Source: Pseudomonas schmalbachii (GTDB lineage: Bacteria; Pseudomonadota; Gammaproteobacteria; Pseudomonadales; Pseudomonadaceae). Taken from it: a stretch of 64,000 nucleotides of DNA. Positions 40,587 through 49,861 of this stretch are shown in pieces. The translations under genes and the position numbers were made by a program. A model generated the notes under the pieces. It saw only the letters and a list, made by a program, of their open reading frames with translations. It was not told where the DNA came from and did not search any database. Location of the stretch: the NCBI RefSeq assembly GCF_017589465.1, contig NZ_JAELYA010000001.1, positions 558,001-622,000 of the forward strand. The letters run 5' to 3'. Numbering within the stretch: the first letter of the stretch is position 1; every line of letters begins with the position of its first letter.

Positions 40587-40835
40587 TTATTCCTCGGATG
40601 CCTTGGTGATGCGGCTCGTCAACTCCTCGCGATTGCAATCAAGGCAGTTGTGCCAATCGTCGATGTTGTAGATCGCCAGACTGACCAGCATCGCATAATG
40701 CTCCAACAACCCTTCCTGCTTCAGCCGGTCCCGCAGGACATGGAGAGTGCTGCGCAGCCAATTCAATTGCTCCATGGCACATGCAACCTGGAAAACGCCA
40801 TCCTCGGCAATCTTCTGCATTTCAGCCTTACTCAT
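40587..40835 (-). CDS. Small hypothetical protein
   Basis: About 81 residues starting MSKAEMQKIAEDG with GGAGGTG upstream (start 40835 rather than 40874). Helical and soluble; ends with a Cys pair (NCLDCNREEL). Last of four overlapping genes. No function recognised; the type is common in Pseudomonas prophage-like islands. Confidence 0.65.
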   Translation of the reverse strand: MSKAEMQKIAEDGVFQVACAMEQLNWLRSTLHVLRDRLKQEGLLEHYAMLVSLAIYNIDDWHNCLDCNREELTSRITKASEE

Positions 40836-41070
40836 GCGGCACCTCCAGCAAGTCCATGAGTTTGCAGAAGTCATCGAAGATGGATTGCGAAAGATATATC
40901 TGCGCCTGCATCAGAGAACCGGCACGGCGGTTGTCGAGATATGGCCCATCCTGACTACTATCCATCGCAGCGTTGTCGAGGGTGATCTCGGCCAGAACGA
41001 CAGCAGTGTCGAGCTTCATTTCAAGTTCGCCTGCCAACGCCTTGGCCTTTGAATTTTCCTCCCGACTCAT
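40828..41070 (-). CDS. Small hypothetical protein
   Basis: 80 residues, all-helical, acidic/polar (MSREENSKAKALAGELEMK). Overlaps the next gene by 8 bp and the previous one by 4 bp, so translationally coupled in the four-gene unit. No family recognised. Confidence 0.65.
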   Translation of the reverse strand: MSREENSKAKALAGELEMKLDTAVVLAEITLDNAAMDSSQDGPYLDNRRAGSLMQAQIYLSQSIFDDFCKLMDLLEVPHE

Positions 41071-41351
41071 GGCTGTACCTCCTCAGCGCCTCGTTTCGAC
41101 ACGAGGCCAGAAGAGCAAGCATCAATCATCGCCTTTGCCATCTCGATCTGATTCCGCACGATGTACAGGGTGTTTTGAGAAATTCCCATATCGTGTCCGG
41201 CCTGCTCCCTGAGTAGTTCCAATACCTCAGCGAGGCGGCAGGAGCCTAGCTCAAGCAAATCGTAAATCGGCAAGCCGGCACGAACTGCCAGTGCATACTG
41301 CTGATCGCAAGAGAGGTCCTCAAATAGCGATTCACGGGAAAGTGCGCTCAT
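41067..41351 (-). CDS. Small DUF3077-like protein
   Basis: 94 residues. The segment VRAGLPIYDLLELGSCRLAE resembles DUF3077 proteins (pattern xVxxGxPxxDALxxAS), which are small proteins of unknown role in Pseudomonas. Overlaps both neighbours by 4 bp (ATGA). Confidence 0.6.
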   Translation of the reverse strand: MSALSRESLFEDLSCDQQYALAVRAGLPIYDLLELGSCRLAEVLELLREQAGHDMGISQNTLYIVRNQIEMAKAMIDACSSGLVSKRGAEEVQP

Positions 41352-41665
41352 TGCCGTCCCCCTTGTACCTCAACCGACTCAGGGATCGAGCGTGAAACGG
41401 AAGCGGTAATGGCTGCAGCGGCCTCGGCACAAAACGACAGCGCAACCAATTCGTCCATATACACGAGCTCACCCTCATTGACAGCGTCCGCCAGGCGCCG
41501 CGCAAAAAGCCGTACGCCTTCGGAAAGGCTAGAGGCGACCTCAAGTGAGGCCTTTACCTCGCATTCGCCTTCTGTCGTAAGCAAGTGCTCCCCGCCTGGC
41601 AACATAAGAAAAGCGCAGGTGCTGGTGGTGGTCATACCTACTTTCAGTTCAACACGAGCATTCAT
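41348..41665 (-). CDS. Small hypothetical protein
   Basis: 105 residues, first gene of the four-gene overlapping unit. Short beta-rich N-terminus (TCAFLMLPGGEHLLTTEGE) then helices. No function recognised. A second in-frame ATG lies ten codons in. Its promoter should lie in 41666-41900. Confidence 0.65.
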   Translation of the reverse strand: MNARVELKVGMTTTSTCAFLMLPGGEHLLTTEGECEVKASLEVASSLSEGVRLFARRLADAVNEGELVYMDELVALSFCAEAAAAITASVSRSIPESVEVQGGRQ

Positions 41666-41881
41666 TTCATACCTCCAACATTCACAGTTTCGAGGGCGCG
41701 GATGCGCCGCATGTGAGCGTTGTAGCGAGCAAGTCGGGGCGCAAGGTAGCTAGGTGAAATGCTGCACGAGTGCGAGATGAATTGGGGATAAGTATTCGAC
41801 GCGCGATCCTGGCATCGCTTCCTATACAGCGGTCTGAATTACCGCACCCCGATGCCAACCAAAGAGGAATGCTGAGATAGA

Positions 41882-42109
41882 GGAAGTGCACGCAAAACTC
41901 GAAAGCATTTCGATGATGCCTGGGAGGCGAACGGCATTCCGAAGTCAGCCTTCCAGTTCCGCGATTTGCGGGCCGAGGCAAGAGCGGACAAGGCTGAATT
42001 GAGCGGGGACATACTGCAGGTTCGCGACCAGTTTGGTCATCCTGCAGTCGTGAGTACGGAGCAGCACATCAGGGAGAGAAAAGGCAAGTTGCTGACGACA
42101 GCCAAGTGA
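41882..42109 (+). pseudogene. 3' remnant of a phage-type tyrosine integrase
   Basis: Reads KHFDDAWEANGIPKSAFQFR, then DLRAEARAD and, near the end, RDQFGHPAVVSTEQHIRERK followed by a stop. This is the C-terminal part of a phage integrase: the R-D-L-R box and the LGH segment (here FGH), with the tyrosine region altered to STEQHIR. A TGA lies immediately upstream in frame. It points at the 3' end of tRNA-Leu 81 bp away, so it marks an old integration at that tRNA. Confidence 0.7.
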
Positions 42110-42190
42110 ATTGCGGAACAAGACTGGAATTGCGGAACAAAACTTATGACTTGGAGCAGCCGCCAGGCACTCCAGGTCATTGATTTCAAA

Positions 42191-42277
42191 TGGTGCCCGA
42201 AGCCGGACTCGAACCGGCATGCCCTTGCGGGCGAGAGATTTTAAGTCTCCTGCGTCTACCGATTTCGCCATTCGGGC
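42191..42277 (-). tRNA. tRNA-Leu (anticodon TAA)
   Basis: 87 nt on the minus strand. Acceptor GCCCGAA pairs with TTCGGGC, followed by A and an encoded CCA. Long variable arm as for leucine tRNAs; anticodon loop CTTAAAA with TAA. TTCGAGTCC T-loop visible. Confidence 0.95.
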
Positions 42278-42399
42278 GGTAGCGCTATACAGCGTGGTGC
42301 GGAGCCTCGCGTGCCTTGTGGCGGCGTGGCAAGGGCAGGAATATATACACGCCCTACCCTGTCTGCAAGCTTGCTGGCAAGTTGCGATTACCCAAAGAA

Positions 42400-42433
42400 A
42401 AAGCCCTGTAGATCATCGATCTACAGGGCTTTT
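42400..42433 (-). terminator. Strong bidirectional hairpin between tRNA-Cys and tRNA-Leu
   Basis: AAAGCCCTGTAGATC-ATC-GATCTACAGGGCTTT: a perfect stem with A-run and T-run on the two sides, so it can terminate in either direction. It sits inside the tRNA array, which implies tRNA-Leu has its own promoter or that read-through is regulated. Confidence 0.8.
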
Positions 42434-42435
42434 AT

Positions 42436-42509
42436 TGGAGGCTGAGGTCGGAATCGAACCGGCGTTCACGGATTTGCAATCCGGTGCATAACCACTCTGC
42501 TACTCAGCC
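42436..42509 (-). tRNA. tRNA-Cys (anticodon GCA)
   Basis: 74 nt on the minus strand. Acceptor GGCTGAG with CTCAGCC, T discriminator and CCA; anticodon arm GGATTGCAAATCC with GCA; T-loop GGTTCGATTCC. Confidence 0.95.
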
Positions 42510-42547
42510 TTTAAAACGAACGGGCCGTATTACGACCCGTCTTGATT

Positions 42548-42623
<76 letters not shown>

Positions 42624-42688
42624 GTCGTGTTGACGGGCGCCATTTTATCGATTGCTGGAGCCCTGTCAACTCTTTGATTCAAAAAAAC

Positions 42689-43249
42689 TTATTTCTCTTT
42701 TGGGGTGGTGCTCAGGTGCGGCCAGGCAGCCAGCAGGTAATGCAGCATGGACCACAGGGTGAGCGTCGCGGCGATGATCAGCAGCACATAACCGAGCACG
42801 ACCCAGAAGTTGAACACCGGCGGATTCGCCAGAAGGATCACCAGGGCGACCATCTGCGCGGCCGTCTTCCATTTGCCCAGGTTGGAAACCGCGACGTGGG
42901 CACGCGCGCCCAGCTCGGCCATCCATTCGCGCAGGGCGGATACCACGATCTCGCGGCCGATGATGATGATCGCCGGCAGCGTCAGCCAGAGGTTGCTGTG
43001 CGCCTCCACCAGCAGGACCAGGGCCACCGCCACCATCAGCTTGTCCGCCACCGGGTCGAGGAACGCGCCGAACGGCGTGCTCTGTCCCAGCTTGCGCGCC
43101 AGGTAGCCGTCGAGCCAGTCGGTAGCGCAGGCCAGGGCGAATACGGCGCTGGCTGCCAGATAACTTCCGGTGAACGGTAGATAGAACAGCAGGATGAAGA
43201 TGGGAATGAGCAGAACGCGAAGCAGAGTGAGCAGGTTCGGAATATTCAT
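42689..43249 (-). CDS. pgsA: CDP-diacylglycerol-glycerol-3-phosphate 3-phosphatidyltransferase
   Basis: 186 residues, polytopic inner-membrane protein. The CDP-alcohol phosphotransferase motif is complete: [20 protein letters not shown] followed by LDPVADK (D-x2-DG-x2-AR-x8-G-x3-D-x3-D). Makes phosphatidylglycerophosphate for phosphatidylglycerol synthesis. Downstream of uvrC by 33 bp in the conserved gacA-uvrC-pgsA order. Confidence 0.96.
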   Translation of the reverse strand: MNIPNLLTLLRVLLIPIFILLFYLPFTGSYLAASAVFALACATDWLDGYLARKLGQSTPFGAFLDPVADKLMVAVALVLLVEAHSNLWLTLPAIIIIGREIVVSALREWMAELGARAHVAVSNLGKWKTAAQMVALVILLANPPVFNFWVVLGYVLLIIAATLTLWSMLHYLLAAWPHLSTTPKEK

Positions 43250-43282
43250 CGGGTGTCTGGTCTACAAGTTGAACGGGCAATT

Positions 43283-45109
43283 CTACTCGCTGTGCAGAGC
43301 GGCATAAATCTGCTCGGCCAGCTTTTTGCTGATGCCTGGTGCCTTGGCGATTTCGTCGATGCTGGCACGCGACAACTCCTGCAAGCCGCCGAAATGCTTT
43401 AGCAGATCACGACGGCGCTTCGGCCCGACGCCGGACACCTCTTCCAGCGTCGACGTGCGCCGCGCCTTGCCGCGCCGGGCGCGGTGGCCGGTAATGGCAA
43501 AGCGGTGCGCCTCGTCGCGGATCTGCTGGATCAGGTGCAGGGCCGGCGAATCCGCGGGCAGGGTGAATTCATTCTCGGCATCGTTCAGGTAGAGGGTTTC
43601 CAGGCCCGGTTTGCGGGTCGCCCCCTTGGCCACGCCAAGCAGGATCAGTCCGGCCACCGCGAGTTCCTGAAGCACGTCCTGAGCCATCGCCAGCTGCCCC
43701 TTGCCACCGTCGACCAGAAGGATGTCCGGCATCTTGCCCTCGCCTTCCTTCAGGCGGCTGAAGCGCCGGGTCAGTGCCTGGTGCATGGCAGCATAGTCGT
43801 CGCCAGCGGTTACACCTTCGATATTGAAGCGGCGGTAGTCGGATTTCAGCGCCCCTTCCGGTCCGAACACCACGCAGGAGGCCACGGTCGCTTCGCCGCT
43901 GGAGTGGCTGATATCGAAACATTCCAGGCGCTGCGGCGGTTCGGCCAGGTCGAGCGCCTCGGCCAGCGCCTCGAAGCGTGCCGCGACGTGCTGACGATTC
44001 GCCAGACGCGCAGCCAGCGCCTGCTCGGCGTTGGTCACCGCCAGTTGCTGCCAGCGCGCCCGAGTGCCGCGCACGCGGTGGCTGATCTCCAGTTCGCGGC
44101 CGCGCGATTCGGCGATTGCCGACACCAGCACCGGGAAATCTTCATGCACGGCATTGACGATCAGTTCGTTGGGCAACTCGCGCTCGTGGTGGCTGAGGTA
44201 GTACTGGCCGAGGAACGCCAGCATGACTTCACCCACTTCCTCCTCGATGGCGACCTGCGGGAAGAAGTTCTTGCTGCCCAGCACTCGTCCGCCGCGCACG
44301 CTGATCAGGTGCACGCAGGCTCCGCCCGGGTTGACCACGGCGGCGATCACATCCACGTCGCCGCTGCCGCCCTCCATGCTCTGCTGATCCTGCACGCGGC
44401 GCAGGATGGATATCTGGTCGCGCAGCACGGCGGCCTTCTCGAAGTCCAAGCGCATGGCGGCCTGCTCCATGCCGGCGGTCAATTCCTCGGCCAGCGCATT
44501 GCTGCGCCCTTCGAGGAACATCGTCGAATGGCGCACATCCTCGGCATATTCCTCGGGACTCACGAAGCCCACGCACGGCCCCTTGCAGCGCTTGATCTGG
44601 TATTGCAGGCACGGCCGGGTGCGGTTGCGGAAGTAGCTGTCCTCGCACTGCCGGACGAAGAACGCCTTCTGCAGCAGGTTGAGGCTCTCGCGAATTGCAC
44701 CTGCGCTGGGATAGGGCCCGAAGTAGCGCCCCTTCTGCTTCTTCGCGCCGCGATGGATGGTCAGTCGCGGGTACTCGTCCTCGCTGGAGAGGAACACGTA
44801 GGGATACGACTTGTCGTCGCGCAGGAGGATGTTGTACGGCGGCCGCCACTCCTTGATCAGCGTCTGTTCGAGCAGCAGCGCCTCGGTTTCGTTGGCGGTG
44901 ATGGTGGTCTCGACCTGGGCGATCCTCGCCACCAGGGCGGCGGTCTTCGGCGCCAGGCCGGTCTTGCGGAAGTAGCTGGCGAGGCGCTTCTTGAGGTTCT
45001 TCGCCTTGCCCACGTAGAGCAGCCTGGTGTCCGCATCGAACATGCGGTAGACACCCGGCCGCCCGCTGCAGGTGGCCAGGAAGGCAGACGAGTCGAACCC
45101 CGCGCTCAT
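43283..45109 (-). CDS. uvrC: Excinuclease ABC subunit C
   Basis: 608 residues, full length. N-terminal GIY-YIG nuclease ([20 protein letters not shown]) for 3' incision, UVR motif ([20 protein letters not shown], about 205-240), C-terminal RNase H-like nuclease for 5' incision ([21 protein letters not shown]), and helix-hairpin-helix repeats at the end ([16 protein letters not shown]). Starts one base after the gacA stop, so co-transcribed. Confidence 0.97.
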   Translation of the reverse strand: MSAGFDSSAFLATCSGRPGVYRMFDADTRLLYVGKAKNLKKRLASYFRKTGLAPKTAALVARIAQVETTITANETEALLLEQTLIKEWRPPYNILLRDDKSYPYVFLSSEDEYPRLTIHRGAKKQKGRYFGPYPSAGAIRESLNLLQKAFFVRQCEDSYFRNRTRPCLQYQIKRCKGPCVGFVSPEEYAEDVRHSTMFLEGRSNALAEELTAGMEQAAMRLDFEKAAVLRDQISILRRVQDQQSMEGGSGDVDVIAAVVNPGGACVHLISVRGGRVLGSKNFFPQVAIEEEVGEVMLAFLGQYYLSHHERELPNELIVNAVHEDFPVLVSAIAESRGRELEISHRVRGTRARWQQLAVTNAEQALAARLANRQHVAARFEALAEALDLAEPPQRLECFDISHSSGEATVASCVVFGPEGALKSDYRRFNIEGVTAGDDYAAMHQALTRRFSRLKEGEGKMPDILLVDGGKGQLAMAQDVLQELAVAGLILLGVAKGATRKPGLETLYLNDAENEFTLPADSPALHLIQQIRDEAHRFAITGHRARRGKARRTSTLEEVSGVGPKRRRDLLKHFGGLQELSRASIDEIAKAPGISKKLAEQIYAALHSE

Positions 45110-45110
45110 T

Positions 45111-45755
45111 TCAGTGTGCTGCGTCGACCATGCCGTGACGCACGGCCAGCAGCGCCAGCTCGACGTCGCTGGTGATCGAGAGCTTCTCGAATATCCGGTA
45201 ACGGTAGGTGTTCACGGTCTTCGGCGACAGGCAGAGCTTGTCCGAAATGCTCTGCACCTTGTGGCAGTTGGCGATCATCAGGGCGATCTGGATTTCGCGC
45301 TCGGACAGGCTATCGAACGGTGTGCCGTTGCGTTCCGGCTCGAAGGATTTCAGCGCGAGGCTCTGCGCAATCTGCGGGCTGATGTAGCGCTGGCCGGCGA
45401 ACACCTGGCGAATCGCCTGGACCATTTCCGTCAGCCCCGCGCCCTTGGTCAGGTAGCCCGCCGCACCGGCCTGCATCAGGCGGGTCGGGAACGGGTCCTC
45501 CTCGCAGACGGTGACCACCACGACGCGCACGTCGGGCTGGCTGCGCAACAACTTGCGGGTCGCTTCCAGGCCGCCGATGCCGGGCATCTTGAGGTCCATC
45601 AGGACCACGTCGGGACGCAATTCGCGAGCGAGTTTCAGGGCGCTTTCGCCTGAGTCGGCTTGCCCTACGACCTGCAAGCCGTCGATATCGGCAAGCATGC
45701 GGGCAATACCAGTGCGCACCAGATCGTGATCATCGACCACAAGCACCTTGATCAC
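45111..45755 (-). CDS. gacA: Response regulator GacA (UvrY family)
   Basis: 214 residues. Receiver domain with Asp54 ([10 protein letters not shown]), Thr and Lys switch residues; C-terminal LuxR-type HTH ([18 protein letters not shown], then [14 protein letters not shown]). In Pseudomonas it pairs with GacS and drives the small RNAs that titrate RsmA/CsrA. Identification rests on the sequence and on the gacA-uvrC-pgsA order. Confidence 0.95.
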   Translation of the reverse strand: MIKVLVVDDHDLVRTGIARMLADIDGLQVVGQADSGESALKLARELRPDVVLMDLKMPGIGGLEATRKLLRSQPDVRVVVVTVCEEDPFPTRLMQAGAAGYLTKGAGLTEMVQAIRQVFAGQRYISPQIAQSLALKSFEPERNGTPFDSLSEREIQIALMIANCHKVQSISDKLCLSPKTVNTYRYRIFEKLSITSDVELALLAVRHGMVDAAH

Positions 45756-46073
45756 TCAGCACCTCATCGCACAGGTAAAAGGGGGGAGACTGGTCGCTCG
45801 CGAAGAGCTTCGGAAACCCGCGAACCTTATCAGAAAGGATTGGCATGACCTAGCTTAGCCGACGGGCGCCAAAAAATTCACGCCAATAAATACACGCCCG
45901 CACCACAACTGGGGAATACCCTTTCCGCATGAATCCGCCGACAAATGCTCCGAAAGCATCTGCCGGAGCATTTCTGTACTGCTCGATGGGAGAAGAAGCC
46001 CATGTCCGGACGTCTGTCTCACTATCGGAGCATTCAGGACTTCGCCGATGCCCTGGACACGAGTGAACGGATA
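45756..46073. other. 318-bp upstream region of gacA
   Basis: Leader and promoter region of the gacA operon and the 3' flank of the small zinc-ribbon gene. Frames on both strands here show no family resemblance. No gene called. Confidence 0.5.
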
Positions 46074-46274
46074 TCAGTCCGGATCGGCGCAATCTTCGCA
46101 GACGAAGTTGCCGCGGCGGTCGCTGCGATCCGTCAGATCGCCGCAGAACTCGCACTCCCCTTCGGGTTGATCGAGCGGGTCCGCGTCTTCATCGTCGAAG
46201 AACTCGTCCAGATCGTCGTCATTGTCGAGCAGATGATCGTGCTCGGGCTCGTGAATATCGTCTTCGTCGATCAT
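46074..46274 (-). CDS. Small acidic zinc-ribbon protein
   Basis: 66 residues from MIDEDDIHEPEHDH. Very acidic N-terminal half (DNDDDLDEFFDDEDAD), then a zinc-ribbon pattern CEFCGDL...CEDCAD (two CxxC pairs 16 residues apart). A longer frame to 46376 passes through a terminator-like hairpin, so the inner ATG is preferred although no clear ribosome site is seen. Function unknown; could bind a nucleic acid or protein partner. Confidence 0.65.
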   Translation of the reverse strand: MIDEDDIHEPEHDHLLDNDDDLDEFFDDEDADPLDQPEGECEFCGDLTDRSDRRGNFVCEDCADPD

Positions 46275-46319
46275 TTCGTGACTCGCGAGTGCGGGAACTA
46301 CCAGACCCCAGAAACACGA

Positions 46320-46378
46320 AAGCCCCGACTGGCGGGGCTTTGCGCTATAAAGGATGGCGGAAGCGCAGTCCGCCATCC
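46320..46378. terminator. Two adjacent stem-loops
   Basis: AAGCCCCG-ACTGG-CGGGGCTT (46320-46340) and GGATGGCGGA-AGCGCAG-TCCGCCATCC (46352-46378). Strong hairpins near the left side of the integrated element, upstream of the zinc-ribbon gene. Could end transcripts arriving from either side. Confidence 0.55.
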
Positions 46379-46532
46379 AATAGTCCGCACCCTTTCTAAA
46401 AAATCCACAAACCCTAGATCCTACGGGCCTTACGACCTATTATCTGTTCGTAATCGTTCATATTTGTTTGCCGATTTTCGCAAGACAGTGGGGGAACAAA
46501 TGGGGGAATAGATTGGCAAGGTGGAGCAGTGC

Positions 46533-47744
46533 ATGGGCAAGTTGAACCCAAAGCAAGTCGAGAATCTGGCAGAACCTGGAACCTATGAAGACGGCGACGG
46601 CCTGCGCCTTGTCGTGAAGGTGACGGGGCGCAAATCATGGGTGCTACGCTTCCAGCTCAACGGCAAGCGCCGGGAGATGGGGCTGGGCGGCTTCCCTGAT
46701 GTGAGCTTGAAAGCCGCTCGCATGGCCGCTGTCGACCAGCGCAAGCTGCTGAGTGCCGGTATCGATCCGATGGCCGCCCGAGATGCCGAGCGGGAGCGCT
46801 TGCGCGTCAGCCAGCAGGCCGCCGCCGCCAAGTCCGAGTCTTTCAAGAAAGTTGCCGCCGATTACATCGCCGCGCACCGTGCTGGCTGGAAGAGTGCCAA
46901 GCACGCCCAACAGTGGGAGAACACCCTCGCCACCTACGCCGAGCCGATCATCGGCCACCTGTCGACCGATGAAATCACGACTGCACACGTTCTAGAAATT
47001 CTGCAGCCGATCTGGACGGAAAAGACGGAAACGGCAAGCCGACTGCGAAACCGGATCGAACTGGTCCTGGATGCTGCCAAGGCACGCGGACTGCGCGCGG
47101 GGGAAAACCCGGCACGTTGGCGCGGGCATCTGGACAAACTGCTGCCAAAACAATCGAAGATACAAGTCCGCACCCATCACGCTGCCCTGCCCTGGCAGTA
47201 CCTGCCAGCCTTCATGATCGAATTAGTCAAGCATGACGATCTGACCTACAAGGCCATGCGGTTGACCATCTTGACCGCATGCCGCACATCCGAAGTGCTG
47301 GGGGCTACCTGGGATGAGATTGACGACCAAACGCGCACCTGGACGATTCCCGCCGCCCGCATGAAGGCCGGCAAAGACCACCGTGTGCCGTTGTCTGAGG
47401 CTGCCGTCAATGTCCTAAACAGTCTTCCGCGTATTGCGGGCAGCCCCTACCTATTCCCAAGCATCCGCCAAGGTAAGCATTTGTCCAACATGGCTATGCT
47501 GATGGGACTACGTCGGATAGGACGTGAGGATCTGACCGTGCACGGATTCCGTTCCACCTTCCGCGACTGGGCAGCCGAGCGCACGCACTACCCGCGCGAA
47601 GTCTGCGAGATGGCGCTGGCCCACAAGATTGCGGACGGAGCCGAAGCCGCCTACTGGCGTGGGGACATTTTTGAAAAGCGCCGAGCACTCATGAACGATT
47701 GGTCGTGCTACATCACTACACCACCGCCAGTGAACGTTATCTAA
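46533..47744 (+). CDS. Tyrosine-recombinase integrase of a genomic island (P4/Sf6-like)
   Basis: 403 residues. N-terminal DUF4102-type arm-binding domain (GDGLRLVVKVTGRKSWVLRF, MGLGGFPDVSLKAARMAA), SAM-like core-binding domain, and a catalytic domain with ACRTSE (Arg), HGFRSTFRDW (HxxR), LAHK and AYWRGD (Tyr). Start at 46533 with GGAG upstream. It is separate from the decayed integrase at 42 kb. From here on the DNA is visibly less GC-rich and the gene content is mobile, so this marks one end of the island. Confidence 0.93.
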   Translation: MGKLNPKQVENLAEPGTYEDGDGLRLVVKVTGRKSWVLRFQLNGKRREMGLGGFPDVSLKAARMAAVDQRKLLSAGIDPMAARDAERERLRVSQQAAAAKSESFKKVAADYIAAHRAGWKSAKHAQQWENTLATYAEPIIGHLSTDEITTAHVLEILQPIWTEKTETASRLRNRIELVLDAAKARGLRAGENPARWRGHLDKLLPKQSKIQVRTHHAALPWQYLPAFMIELVKHDDLTYKAMRLTILTACRTSEVLGATWDEIDDQTRTWTIPAARMKAGKDHRVPLSEAAVNVLNSLPRIAGSPYLFPSIRQGKHLSNMAMLMGLRRIGREDLTVHGFRSTFRDWAAERTHYPREVCEMALAHKIADGAEAAYWRGDIFEKRRALMNDWSCYITTPPPVNVI

Positions 47745-47770
47745 AGCGACCTTTAGAGGAGTACGCATTG

Positions 47771-48316
47771 ATGGCGAAAAGAAGGCAGAAGGAAATGACC
47801 CGTTCACTCCGGAGGGAGCTTATTCGTCTACCCGGCCTTCTTCCGTACTTGGAGGAGGAGCTCCGGGCGGCTGCGGCTGAAGTTAAGTCGACATTTAGCT
47901 TAGGCCTTGGCTCTTGGGAGGAGCGGCATAATCCCGCAAGGGATTTTACGAGCGAGGCGCACCAAGCAGCCAAGCGAAGGTTGCAGGGTGTGCAAGAGCA
48001 AATCGCTCGAATCTTGAACGAGCCATTGGCAGGCGTCAGCCGTTGTCAGGCAGCGGAAGTGTTAGATCACTTCGGTGGCATAGTGATTTCTGAGCGGCAA
48101 GCCGAGTTGGGTCGCAGGACACGAGTCACTAAGGGTCTCCTGCCCACGGATGAACGCCGGGATGAACGGATTGCTGAGGAAGCGAAAAAGCGAGGCTATG
48201 CAATCAGTAAGAACAAGAAAGGCACAGTGTCCGATTTGATGGAATTCTTCGAAGTGAGTGAAGCCACTGCTCGGCGCGCTCTGCGCCGTCACGGCTTGAC
48301 CCGAAAGCGATCCTGA
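47771..48316 (+). CDS. Hypothetical island protein with C-terminal HTH
   Basis: 181 residues. Ribosome site GAGGAG upstream of the ATG at 47771 (an adjoining TTG is possible). Basic N-terminus (MAKRRQKEMTRSLRRELIR), middle helices, and a C-terminal segment (TVSDLMEFFEVSEATARRAL) resembling a winged or HTH DNA-binding motif. Likely a regulator or element-specific DNA-binding protein; not identified. Confidence 0.65.
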   Translation: MAKRRQKEMTRSLRRELIRLPGLLPYLEEELRAAAAEVKSTFSLGLGSWEERHNPARDFTSEAHQAAKRRLQGVQEQIARILNEPLAGVSRCQAAEVLDHFGGIVISERQAELGRRTRVTKGLLPTDERRDERIAEEAKKRGYAISKNKKGTVSDLMEFFEVSEATARRALRRHGLTRKRS

Positions 48317-48401
48317 ATTTGCTGTCACACAACCGGTTGTGACAATTCCATGGGCCATCGTCTTGAGACAGCAATCCGCTGTCGACCTGGAGAAACCGAC
48401 T

Positions 48402-48608
48402 ATGGCCCTGCCTATTCAGCAATCTCGCCACATTATGCGCCTCCCGGCCGTGAGGGCCGCGACCGGCCTGAGCCGCACCACGATTTACGACCTCATGAAA
48501 GCGGGGCGCTTCCCGAGAGGTAGGCGTATTGCCGGCACTGGCGCCACTGGCTGGGACTCGCTGGAGATCAATGCGTGGGTTAGCAAACAACTGGGTGAGG
48601 TTGCATAG
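48402..48608 (+). CDS. AlpA-family excisionase/transcriptional regulator
   Basis: 68 residues. MRLPAVRAATGLSRTTIYDL is the AlpA/MerR-like HTH, then KAGRFPRGRRI and a closing W-containing helix. Start at 48402 with GGAG 9 bp upstream. Small AlpA proteins commonly activate or direct excision of integrase-bearing islands, as expected two genes after the integrase. Confidence 0.85.
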   Translation: MALPIQQSRHIMRLPAVRAATGLSRTTIYDLMKAGRFPRGRRIAGTGATGWDSLEINAWVSKQLGEVA

Positions 48609-48863
48609 GGCAACGGACGGGGCCGATTGCGAGCCCCTCGCCCTGGTGAGCGCCAGATAGTAGTGGAATCCTGGCGCCGCCCCGCCTCACCCCCTCCCCA
48701 GGCACTCTGGCAACGAGATTTCCGATGAAAACGAAGAACGACGCATCAGCGACGGCGGGATTTCATTGCCCGAAACTCCACCGTCGCGGATGAGGAAGTG
48801 GGTTAAACGGGAAAGATAAGGCCATTCCATAGCAAGGCCTGAGCAGGGCCTACCGAGGACTTG

Positions 48864-49019
48864 ATGTCACGCAAACGACTGCTCCCCGAAGACTACGCCG
48901 CAATGGCAGTGGCGGCTGAAGAGCTGGTGGGGATCAGCGTTGGCATTCGGAAGGAAATGAACAAGGCCCTGCGTGAGCACTACAGAGCATTGTCTGTGTG
49001 CGTCCCGGTTGCAGGTTAG
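48864..49019 (+). CDS. Small island protein (51 aa)
   Basis: ATG with GAGG upstream. 51 residues starting MSRKRLLPEDYAAMAVAAEE, then a helix with VGISVGIRKEMNKALREHY. No family recognised. Lies 29 bp before the replication gene and could be part of its control. Confidence 0.5.
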   Translation: MSRKRLLPEDYAAMAVAAEELVGISVGIRKEMNKALREHYRALSVCVPVAG

Positions 49020-49048
49020 CACAAGAAAAATACGATGGAGGCCTCAGT

Positions 49049-49861
49049 ATGAGCAGCGTTGTGCATGTGAATAAGCCTCAAGGATTCACCCGCATGGACA
49101 ACAACCTGTATGAAGCCCTGATCGGGGCTGATCTGTCGGGTAGGGAGCTCCGCGTTGCCCTGGCCATTCACCGTCTGACCGCTGGATACCAGGTGGATGT
49201 GGCGCGTATTGCCGCTTCCGTGATCGCGGATATGACCAGCATCCACCGCGAAGACGTTTCCCGCGCCATCTGCGAGTTGATCCGCCAGCGTGTGATCTAC
49301 CGCACCAGAGGCAGCCGCAGTCCGATTGGTTTCGCTCCGGTTTCCGAGTGGTCGATTGACCAGAAAAACACCCACCCACACAAGCCGAAAGCAGTGCCAC
49401 AGCGTGGCGTTTCCACCACGTCCAATGTGGCGTTGGTACCACACTATAAAGAAAGTAAAGAAAATCTAGTTCCTTCGGAACTTGTCGCCGCTGCCCCACC
49501 GACTTCGGCCGAACAGGTCGCTGAAGCTCACGCAACCAACGCCCCCCCTGATCGGCCCCCGCAGACCCACTCCGAGCGCATTCCGTTCCAGAAGATCGTC
49601 GATCTGTACAACCGGGTGTGCGGAAAGCACCTGCCGCAGTGCCTAAAACTCAACGAGAAGCGCAAGCGCAACATTCGCAAGTGCTGGAACCTGGAGCTCG
49701 ACGGCGACTTCCCGTTCCGCAGCCTGGAGTGCTGGGAGGGGTATTTCTACGACTGTCTGCAGAACCCTCACTGGATCGGCTACAACGACCGCGGTTGGCG
49801 TGCTGACCTAGAGTTCGTAACCCGCGAAGATAAGGTCTTGAAAGTCCTGGAGGGGGCGTGA
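49049..49861 (+). CDS. Phage O-like replication initiation protein
   Basis: 270 residues. N-terminal winged-helix resembling Phage_rep_O (GFTRMDNNLYEALIGADLSG through the ADMTSIHREDVSRAI recognition region). A proline-rich linker (about 130-185) and a C-terminal module with FQKIVDLYNRVC and WNLELDGDFPF. It is followed with an overlapping stop/start (GTGATGA) by the DnaB-like helicase, just as phage O and P/DnaB genes are paired. Start at 49049 with GGAGG upstream. Confidence 0.8.
   Translation: MSSVVHVNKPQGFTRMDNNLYEALIGADLSGRELRVALAIHRLTAGYQVDVARIAASVIADMTSIHREDVSRAICELIRQRVIYRTRGSRSPIGFAPVSEWSIDQKNTHPHKPKAVPQRGVSTTSNVALVPHYKESKENLVPSELVAAAPPTSAEQVAEAHATNAPPDRPPQTHSERIPFQKIVDLYNRVCGKHLPQCLKLNEKRKRNIRKCWNLELDGDFPFRSLECWEGYFYDCLQNPHWIGYNDRGWRADLEFVTREDKVLKVLEGA

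Noticed and set aside
45945..46511. 188-codon plus-strand frame between gacA and the integrase
   Set aside because: It runs through two stem-loops and antisense to the zinc-ribbon gene; the translation is not protein-like.
48725..48793. 22-codon frame starting MKTKNDAS between the AlpA-like and the 51-residue genes
   Set aside because: No convincing ribosome site, no resemblance to a known peptide, and too short to support.
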